Below are positions 50,578 to 56,461 of a stretch of DNA of 56,461 bases, piece after piece. Under the pieces are notes generated by a model. That model was not told where the DNA came from. It was given only the letters and a program-made list of their open reading frames with translations, and ran no database searches. This DNA comes from Nakamurella leprariae (GTDB lineage Bacteria > Actinomycetota > Actinomycetes > Mycobacteriales > Nakamurellaceae). The stretch covers positions 1 through 56,461 of the forward strand of contig NZ_JAERWK010000011.1 of the NCBI RefSeq assembly GCF_016918035.1, in the 5' to 3' direction. The position numbers and the translations under genes are program-made. The stretch's first letter is position 1; each line of letters begins with the position of its first letter.

Positions 50578-51246
50578 ATGCCCACGCCCACCAAGGGACC
50601 CCGCCTCGGCGGATCGCCGAACCACGAGCGACTCATCCTGGCCAACCTGGCCCAGTCGCTGTTCGAGCACGGCCGCATCACCACCACCGAGGCCAAGGCC
50701 AAGCGGCTGCGCCCGTACGCCGAGAAGCTCATCACCTCGGCCAAGAAGGGCGATCTGCACCACCGTCGCCAGGTCCTGAAGGTCATCCGGGACAAGGACG
50801 TGGTGCACAAGCTGTTCGCGGAGATCGGTCCGTCGTTCGCCACCCGTGACGGTGGCTACACCCGGATCGTGAAGACCGCGCCCCGCAAGGGCGACAACGC
50901 CCCGATGGCGATCATCGAACTGGTCGGCGAGGAGACCGTGTCCGCGGCCGCCTCCCGCGTGGCCCGCCGGGCCGCCTCGACCGGTGGCAACCGTGCCGCC
51001 CGTGTCGCCGCCTCCGGTGGTGCCGCTGCCGGGGCTGCTGCTGCCGAGGTCCCCGTCGAGGAGGCCCCGCAGGACGATGCGGTGTCGCAGACCGCGGCCG
51101 CCGGTGCCGAGGACCCGGCCGAGGGTTCGGTCGAGGCCGGCCAGGCGGCTGACGGCACTGCGGCGGAGGCGAGCGCTGCTGCGGAGGATATCGACGCCGG
51201 TCAGCCGTCCGGTGCCGCCACCGAGGACCCGGCCGAGGGCAAGTGA
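50578..51246 (+). CDS. rplQ: 50S ribosomal protein L17 with long acidic tail
   Basis: L17 of 222 aa. The first 120 residues are the conserved protein ([20 protein letters not shown] and [20 protein letters not shown]). After that comes about 100 residues rich in Ala, Glu, Asp and Gly ([20 protein letters not shown]) with the repeated phrase EDPAEG. E. coli L17 is about 127 residues, so the tail nearly doubles it. Actinobacterial L17 often has a tail, but this one is long. The ATG follows AGAAGGAAG. Confidence 0.96.
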   Translation: MPTPTKGPRLGGSPNHERLILANLAQSLFEHGRITTTEAKAKRLRPYAEKLITSAKKGDLHHRRQVLKVIRDKDVVHKLFAEIGPSFATRDGGYTRIVKTAPRKGDNAPMAIIELVGEETVSAAASRVARRAASTGGNRAARVAASGGAAAGAAAAEVPVEEAPQDDAVSQTAAAGAEDPAEGSVEAGQAADGTAAEASAAAEDIDAGQPSGAATEDPAEGK

Positions 51247-51297
51247 CCGTTCCCGCGCGGCCCGCCTGACGGGCCGCCCGGGCCGGATCACCAGCAC

Positions 51298-52278
51298 ATG
51301 CACACCGACGGCGGGCGTGGGGACGACCTCCCCACGCCCGCTGTGTCGTCGGACGGGTCGGCCCGCCTGCGCGTCCGGCTGGACCTGTCCTACGACGGCA
51401 CCGACTTCGCCGGCTGGGCGGTGCAGCCCGGCCGGCGGACGGTCGCCGGCGTGCTCACCGACGCGTTGACCACGTTGGTCCGGGCCCCGGTCCGGCTGGT
51501 GGTGGCCGGGCGCACCGACGCGGGCGTGCACGCCACCGGGCAGGTGGCCCACGTCGACCTGGCGCCGGAGGCGTTGGCCGGGCTCGCCCCGCGGATCCGA
51601 CCCGGCAGCCGGCTGGCCGCCGGTGCGCCGCCGGAGCCGCGGGACGCCGGGCTGACCGGGCTGCGGCGCCGCCTGGCCGGTCTGCTGCCGGCCGACGTAC
51701 GGGTCCGGGCGGTGACCGTGGCACCGGCCGGGTTCGACGCCCGGTTCGCGGCCGTGCGGCGCCACTACGAGTACCGGGTGGCCACGGCCGACTGGGGGGT
51801 GGAGCCGGCCGAACGGTTCCGCACCCTGACCCACCGGCGGCCGCTGGACGTGGTCGCGATGGACGCCGCGGCGCAGGCGCTCATCGGTCTGCACGACTTC
51901 GCCGCCTACTGCCGGCCGCGGCCCGGGGCCACCACGGTCCGCGAGCTGCAACGGCTCGCGGTCACCGGCGACGGGGCGGCGGGGATGGTGCTGCTGCAGG
52001 TCAGCGCCGACGCGTTCTGCCACAGCATGGTCCGCGCCCTGGTCGGTGCCCTGCTGGCGGTGGGGGACGGGCGCACCGCGCCGGAGGCGCCCGCGTTGCT
52101 GCTGGCCGACCGGCGGCGGACCGCGGCCATCCACGTCGCCCCGGCCCACGGCCTCACCCTGGTCGGGGTGGACTACCCGCCCGACGCGGCGATGGCCGAC
52201 CGCGTCGCCCGCACCCGGGCGCTGCGGGATGCGCTCGACCCCCCGCTCGATCACACGGGCGGCATTCCTGCACTTTGA
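51298..52278 (+). CDS. truA: tRNA pseudouridine(38-40) synthase TruA
   Basis: TruA makes pseudouridine at positions 38–40 of tRNA anticodon arms. The catalytic aspartate is in [38 protein letters not shown] and [17 protein letters not shown] are family motifs. The start is uncertain. ATG 51298 puts a perfect 13-bp hairpin inside the gene. GTG 51343 ([19 protein letters not shown]) would start just after that hairpin, giving 311 aa. Neither has a clear ribosome binding site. A promoter for rplM overlaps its stop codon. Confidence 0.93.
   Translation: MHTDGGRGDDLPTPAVSSDGSARLRVRLDLSYDGTDFAGWAVQPGRRTVAGVLTDALTTLVRAPVRLVVAGRTDAGVHATGQVAHVDLAPEALAGLAPRIRPGSRLAAGAPPEPRDAGLTGLRRRLAGLLPADVRVRAVTVAPAGFDARFAAVRRHYEYRVATADWGVEPAERFRTLTHRRPLDVVAMDAAAQALIGLHDFAAYCRPRPGATTVRELQRLAVTGDGAAGMVLLQVSADAFCHSMVRALVGALLAVGDGRTAPEAPALLLADRRRTAAIHVAPAHGLTLVGVDYPPDAAMADRVARTRALRDALDPPLDHTGGIPAL
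51311..51341 (+). terminator. Hairpin after rplQ
   Basis: Perfect 13-bp stem GCGGGCGTGGGGA/TCCCCACGCCCGC with loop CGACC, 65 bases after the rplQ stop. It overlaps the 5' end of the longest truA reading. Confidence 0.65.
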
Positions 52279-52303
52279 CCCCGATGCGGTGGGCGCGTTA
52301 TCC
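52275..52303 (+). promoter_or_regulatory. Putative rplM promoter
   Basis: TTGACC (-35, overlapping the truA stop) and TTATCC (-10) with a 17-base spacer. It implies a leader of about 230 bases before rplM. Confidence 0.65.
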
Positions 52304-52540
52304 TTGACGGTCGGTGCGCTGAGTTGCTCAAGCGCGCCGTTCGTCAGTTCGCACGGCCGGTCCTGCCGGGCCCACGCCGTGCGTGCTGACGAGCGGAGCG
52401 ATCGGCAGCACGGGGTCCCCGGAGCGTCGGCGGCCGAATGCCCGTCTGTGCCGCTGCCAGGCCCGGACGCGGCACCGCCGCGAGGGACACCCGTCCTGAA
52501 GCGTTGTCAAGACACTGGAACGAAACGAGAAGGCATACCC

Positions 52541-52984
52541 GTGCGCACGTACAGCCCCAAGTCCGGCGACGTCACCCGCGCCTGGCACGTGATCGACGCG
52601 ACCGACGTGGTGCTCGGCCGGCTGGCCAGCCAGGCTGCACAGCTGCTCCGCGGCAAGCACAAGGCCATCTTCGCGCCGCACGTCGACACCGGCGACTTCG
52701 TCGTGATCATCAACGCCGACAAGGTCGCGGTCACCGGCGGCAAGCGGGACGGCAAGATCCTCTACCGGCACTCCGGCTACCCGGGTGGTCTGCGTCAGCA
52801 GACCGTCGGTCAGCTGCTGGACACCCGTCCCGACAAGCTGGTCGAGAAGGCCATCGTCGGCATGCTGCCGCACAACTCGCTCGGCCGGTCGATGGCCCGC
52901 AAGCTCAAGGTCTACGCCGGCCCGACGCATCCGCACCTCGCGCAGCAGCCGCAGCCGTTCGAGATCACCCAGGTCGCGCAATGA
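52541..52984 (+). CDS. rplM: 50S ribosomal protein L13
   Basis: L13 of 147 aa, an early assembly protein. [38 protein letters not shown] and [20 protein letters not shown] identify it. GTG start follows GAGAAGG. Its stop overlaps the rpsI start by four bases. Start of a new transcription unit after truA. Confidence 0.98.
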   Translation: MRTYSPKSGDVTRAWHVIDATDVVLGRLASQAAQLLRGKHKAIFAPHVDTGDFVVIINADKVAVTGGKRDGKILYRHSGYPGGLRQQTVGQLLDTRPDKLVEKAIVGMLPHNSLGRSMARKLKVYAGPTHPHLAQQPQPFEITQVAQ

Positions 52985-53601
52985 GTGACCCAGTGACCGA
53001 CCCGGTGACCGATCCCACCAGTCCCAGCCAGCCCGACGACGAAGCGAGCCAGTTCGTGAGTGAATTCCCTGAGACCGACGCGGTCGAGATCGAGGTCGTG
53101 GCCGACGTCGAGACCGGTGGCGACGCTGCCGACGGCGACTTCCCGTCGGCCAGCGATGTCGAGCCGCACGAGCTGCCCGAGGTGATCCCCTCGATCACCC
53201 TGCCGGTGGCCGTCGACCGCCCGGTGCAGACCGTCGGTCGCCGCAAGGAGGCCGTCGTCCGCGTCCGCCTCGTGCCGGGCAGCGGCAACTTCACGCTGAA
53301 CGGCCGTTCGCTGGACAGCTACTTCCCCAACAAGGTGCATCAGCAGCTCATCAAGGAGCCGCTGGTCAACCTGGAGAAGGCCGAGATCTACGACGTCTTC
53401 GCCAACCTGCACGGTGGAGGCGTGACCGGCCAGGCCGGTGCGCTGCGCCTGGCCATCGCCCGCGCGCTCATCGAGCTGGACGAGGCCGACCGCCCGTCGT
53501 TGAAGAAGTCCGGCTTCCTCACCCGTGATGCCCGGGCCAAGGAGCGCAAGAAGTACGGTCTGAAGAAGGCGCGCAAGGCGCCCCAGTACTCGAAGCGTTG
53601 A
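52981..53601 (+). CDS. rpsI: 30S ribosomal protein S9 with acidic N-terminal extension
   Basis: S9 of 206 aa. The conserved S9 protein starts at about residue 80 ([21 protein letters not shown]) and ends with the tail RKAPQYSKR, which reaches the P-site tRNA. The first 75–80 residues are acidic and Pro/Thr-rich ([20 protein letters not shown]), with a VTDP duplication. E. coli S9 is 130 aa. ATG 52981 overlaps the rplM stop. Confidence 0.97.
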   Translation: MSDPVTDPVTDPTSPSQPDDEASQFVSEFPETDAVEIEVVADVETGGDAADGDFPSASDVEPHELPEVIPSITLPVAVDRPVQTVGRRKEAVVRVRLVPGSGNFTLNGRSLDSYFPNKVHQQLIKEPLVNLEKAEIYDVFANLHGGGVTGQAGALRLAIARALIELDEADRPSLKKSGFLTRDARAKERKKYGLKKARKAPQYSKR

Positions 53602-53659
53602 TGCGCGGTCGCTGATCGGGGGGCGACCAGCGACAGGTGTGGACACGGGGGGACGATCG

Positions 53660-55096
53660 GTGGCGGGACGGATCTTCGGGACCGACGGGGTGCGCGGGCT
53701 GGCGAACGCCGACCTGACGCCCGGACTGGCCATGCGGCTGGCCACGGCCGCCGCCCGGGTGCTGGCCCCGGTCGCCGGCACCGAGGCCGACGAGATCGGC
53801 CTCGCGTCCGGGCTGCCCGGGGGATCCGCCTTCACCGGCGTCGCCGACACGGCCGGCTCCGTGGCTGCTGCCTCAGCAGCTCGGGGCCGGCCGTTGGCCG
53901 TCGTGGGGCGGGATCCGCGGGCCAGTGGCGAGATGCTCGAAGCGGCGGTGGCCGCCGGGCTGGCCTCCGCGGGGGTCGACGTGGTGCTGCTGGGCGTGCT
54001 GCCCACGCCCGCCGTCGCGTTCCTGACCGGTGACCTGGGCGCTGACCTCGGTGTGGTCATCTCGGCCTCGCACAACGCCATGCCGGACAACGGCATCAAG
54101 ATCTTCGCGGCGGGCGGGCGCAAGCTCGAGGACGCGGTCGAGGACGCCGTCGAGGCCGCCCTGGACGATCCGGGCCAGCTGCCCACCGGCGAGGGCGTGG
54201 GCCGCATCCGCATCGCGGTCGACGCCGACCGGCGGTACCTGGACCACCTGCTCATCGCCACACCGAATCCGTTGAACGGACTGAAGGTGGTCGTCGACTG
54301 CGCCCACGGCGCGGCCTCCCACCTGGCGCCCGAGGTCTACCGCCGGGCGGGCGCCGAGGTCATCGTCATCGGCGGCAACCCCGACGGTCTCAACATCAAC
54401 GCCGGGGTCGGGTCTACCTACCTGGACGGGCTGCGCTCCGCGGTGCTGGCCGAGTCCGCCGATCTGGGCATCGCGCACGACGGCGACGCCGACCGCTGCC
54501 TGGCCGTCGCCGCCGACGGCCGGGTCATCGACGGCGACGTGATCCTGGCCCTGCTGGCGATGTCCCTGCGCGACCGCGGCAAGCTGGCCGGCAACACCGT
54601 CGTCTCGACCGTGATGGCCAACATCGGGTTCCATCAGGCCATGCGACGCGAAGGCATCGAGGTGGTCACCGCCGCCGTCGGCGACCGCTACGTGCTCGAG
54701 GAGATGAACGCCTCCGGGTTCGTGCTCGGCGGAGAACAGTCCGGGCACTTCATCCTGGCCGACCACGCCACCACCGGCGACGGGCTGCTGTCCGCGCTGC
54801 ACCTGATGGCCCTGGTCGCGTCGTCGGGCAAGCCGCTGGCTGAGCTGGCCTCGGTGGTCACCCGGTTCCCGCAGGTGCTGGTCAACGTGCGGGTGAGCGA
54901 CAAGCGGCAGGTGGCTGCCTCGCCCCAGGTCGCCGCGGCGGTCGGTGAGGCCGAGCGCGAACTGGACGGCGACGGCCGGGTGCTGCTGCGCCCGTCCGGC
55001 ACCGAGCCGGTGGTGCGGGTGATGGTCGAGGCCTCCAGCCAGGAGCAGGCACAGCGGTTGGCCGACCAGGTCGCGGCGGTCGTCGGCACCGTCTGA
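53660..55096 (+). CDS. glmM: Phosphoglucosamine mutase
   Basis: Converts glucosamine-6-phosphate to glucosamine-1-phosphate for cell-wall precursors. The catalytic serine is S137 in [20 protein letters not shown] binds magnesium, GEQSGH is the sugar loop, and [14 protein letters not shown] binds phosphate. At 478 aa it is about 30 residues longer than most GlmM proteins; the extra piece is a Gly/Ala/Ser-rich insert at about residues 40–76, before [15 protein letters not shown] 53660 follows GGGGGGACG. An alternative GTG lies at 53639. Confidence 0.95.
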   Translation: MAGRIFGTDGVRGLANADLTPGLAMRLATAAARVLAPVAGTEADEIGLASGLPGGSAFTGVADTAGSVAAASAARGRPLAVVGRDPRASGEMLEAAVAAGLASAGVDVVLLGVLPTPAVAFLTGDLGADLGVVISASHNAMPDNGIKIFAAGGRKLEDAVEDAVEAALDDPGQLPTGEGVGRIRIAVDADRRYLDHLLIATPNPLNGLKVVVDCAHGAASHLAPEVYRRAGAEVIVIGGNPDGLNINAGVGSTYLDGLRSAVLAESADLGIAHDGDADRCLAVAADGRVIDGDVILALLAMSLRDRGKLAGNTVVSTVMANIGFHQAMRREGIEVVTAAVGDRYVLEEMNASGFVLGGEQSGHFILADHATTGDGLLSALHLMALVASSGKPLAELASVVTRFPQVLVNVRVSDKRQVAASPQVAAAVGEAERELDGDGRVLLRPSGTEPVVRVMVEASSQEQAQRLADQVAAVVGTV

Positions 55097-55238
55097 CGCC
55101 ATGGCCCGGGCGGTGCAGGTCAACGCTGTGTTTCCGGATGCCGCGCGCGGTCGCGGTCGGGCCATCGCGGGGTGAGACTGCGGGCGATCCGGCACTCGCC
55201 GGGTCGCGTCCGCCGCTGCCCCCGGGGAGATGGTCGCC

Positions 55239-56461
55239 GTGTCCCATCCGCTGTCCGAACCGCCGTCCGGACCGACCCGGTCCGGTGCCACCACCAGCAC
55301 CGGTGAGCAGCCGACCCAGCTCAAGCGGGTGCTCGGGCCCAAGCTGCTGTTCTTCTTCGTCCTCGGCGACATCCTGGGCACCGGCATCTACGCGCTGACC
55401 GGGTCGGTGGCCGGCAAGGTCGGCGGCGCGCTGTGGCTGCCGTTCATGCTGGCCTTCCTGGTCGCCTTCCTCACCGCGTTCAGCTACCTGGAGCTGGTCG
55501 GCAAGTACCCCAAGGCGGCCGGGGCGGCGCTCTACACGCAGAAGGCGTTCGGCATCCAGTTCCTGACCTTCATGGTGTGCTTCACCGTGATGTCCTCGGG
55601 CATCACGTCGGCGTCCTCGGCGGCCCGGGCGTTCGGCGGGACGTACCTCAAGGAGTTCGTGACCGCGCCGACGTGGGCGGTCGCCATCGCGTTCATCCTG
55701 CTCATCGCGTACGTCAACTTCCGCGGCGTCAGCGAGTCGGTCAAGGCCAACGTGGTGCTGACCTGCATCGAGCTGAGCGGTCTGGTGCTCATCATCGGCA
55801 TCGGGGCGTACGCCGTGCTGCAAGGCCGGGCCGACTTCTCCCGCCTGACGGAAATCAACACGGCCGACACCACCGCGCTGCTGGCGGTGACCTCGGCCAC
55901 GTCGCTGGCCTTCTTCGCCATGGTCGGGTTCGAGGACTCGGTGAACATGGCCGAGGAGACCAAGGACCCGGCGCGGGTGTTCCCCAAGGCGATGCTGCTG
56001 GGCATGGGCGCGGCGGCCCTCATCTACATCCTGGTCGCTGTCGCCAGTTCCAGCCTGGTGCCCACCGACGTGCTCGCCGGGGCGGGCAGCGGCGCGCTGT
56101 TCGAGGTGGTCAAGGCGGGCGCCCCGGCCTTCCCGCCGGAGGTCTTCGCGGCCATCGGCCTGCTGGCGGTGGGCAACTCGGCGCTCATCAACATGATGAT
56201 GGCCAGCCGGCTGCTGTACGGGATGAGCAACGAGCGGGTGCTGCCCAAGTTCCTGGCCCACGTGCATCCGGGTCGGCGCACGCCCTGGTCGGCCATCCTG
56301 TTCACCACCGCCATCGCGGCGGTGCTGGCCGGCTCGCTGGACGTGACGCGGCTGGGCAGCACCACGTCGCTGCTGCTGCTCGGGGTGTTCTGCATCGTCA
56401 ACGTCGCCGTGCTGGTGCTGCGTCGGGACCGGGTGCAGCACCAGCACTTGCGGGCGCCGAC
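55239..56461 (+). CDS. APC-superfamily amino acid permease (partial, cut by window end)
   Basis: The reading frame is open to the window edge (about 407 codons). After a polar N-terminus, KLLFFFVLGDILGTGIYALTGSVAGKVGGALW is the first membrane helix with the GTGIY substrate motif of amino acid/polyamine/organocation permeases. SLAFFAMVGFEDSVNMAEETKDPARVFPKAM is the typical TM6–loop region. About ten helices are visible before the cut. GTG 55239 is chosen, nine bases after GGGGAG; the ATG at 55230 overlaps that element. The substrate is unknown. A 142-bp gap without a clear hairpin separates it from glmM. Confidence 0.88.
   Translation, partial: MSHPLSEPPSGPTRSGATTSTGEQPTQLKRVLGPKLLFFFVLGDILGTGIYALTGSVAGKVGGALWLPFMLAFLVAFLTAFSYLELVGKYPKAAGAALYTQKAFGIQFLTFMVCFTVMSSGITSASSAARAFGGTYLKEFVTAPTWAVAIAFILLIAYVNFRGVSESVKANVVLTCIELSGLVLIIGIGAYAVLQGRADFSRLTEINTADTTALLAVTSATSLAFFAMVGFEDSVNMAEETKDPARVFPKAMLLGMGAAALIYILVAVASSSLVPTDVLAGAGSGALFEVVKAGAPAFPPEVFAAIGLLAVGNSALINMMMASRLLYGMSNERVLPKFLAHVHPGRRTPWSAILFTTAIAAVLAGSLDVTRLGSTTSLLLLGVFCIVNVAVLVLRRDRVQHQHLRAP

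Overview
The window is 56 kb of very GC-rich DNA whose proteins, gene order and GTG/TTG-rich starts point to an actinobacterium. Supporting signs are a zinc-type S14, the order S10–spc–SecY–Adk–Map, long N- or C-terminal tails on S9 and L17, and a DtxR/IdeR-like metal box. A Nakamurella/Frankia-like genus is possible, but I cannot fix it from sequence alone. No tRNA, rRNA, transposase, phage gene or CRISPR array was found.

Left part. On the minus strand lie pcaF-pcaI-pcaJ, the last steps of the beta-ketoadipate pathway (22–2602). After a 1-kb regulatory gap come three overlapping plus-strand genes (3582–7012): a 5S-like pyruvate/oxaloacetate carboxyltransferase, a biotin carrier protein and a biotin carboxylase. 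Together they look like a split, three-subunit pyruvate carboxylase. The str operon follows (rpsL, rpsG, fusA, tuf; 7692–12260) and ends at strong hairpins. A minus-strand block (12367–20541) then holds a small membrane protein, a formate dehydrogenase operon fdhA-fdhB-fdhC, a ferritin and an Nramp-type metal transporter. fdhA has an in-frame TGA at the classical selenocysteine position, followed by a SECIS-like hairpin, so it is read as a selenoprotein of 1147 residues. The transporter has a DtxR-like box just upstream.

Centre. The S10 cluster (rpsJ to rpsQ, 21079–26565) ends in a terminator. The spc cluster (rplN to rplO) starts from its own promoter and is followed by secY, adk and map (to 34388). 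Instead of running straight into infA, the ribosomal cluster is interrupted by about 12 kb of carbon-acid metabolism. This block holds a secreted protein of unknown function, a DctA dicarboxylate transporter, a FadR/LldR-like regulator with a perfect operator, lutABC for lactate oxidation, a class III CoA-transferase, a crotonase lacking both usual catalytic glutamates, and a CitA/DcuS-type two-component system.

Right part. infA, rpmJ, rpsM, rpsK, rpsD, rpoA, rplQ and truA follow (46734–52278). Strong hairpins separate infA/rpmJ, rpmJ/rpsM, rpsD/rpoA, rpoA/rplQ and rplQ/truA, so the alpha operon looks punctuated. A new promoter then drives rplM-rpsI, followed by glmM and an amino-acid permease cut by the window edge.

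The translation genes form four or five transcription units with long leaders. The inserted metabolic genes centre on pyruvate, lactate, C4-dicarboxylates, oxaloacetate and formate. Shared control between them is an inference, not something the sequence proves.
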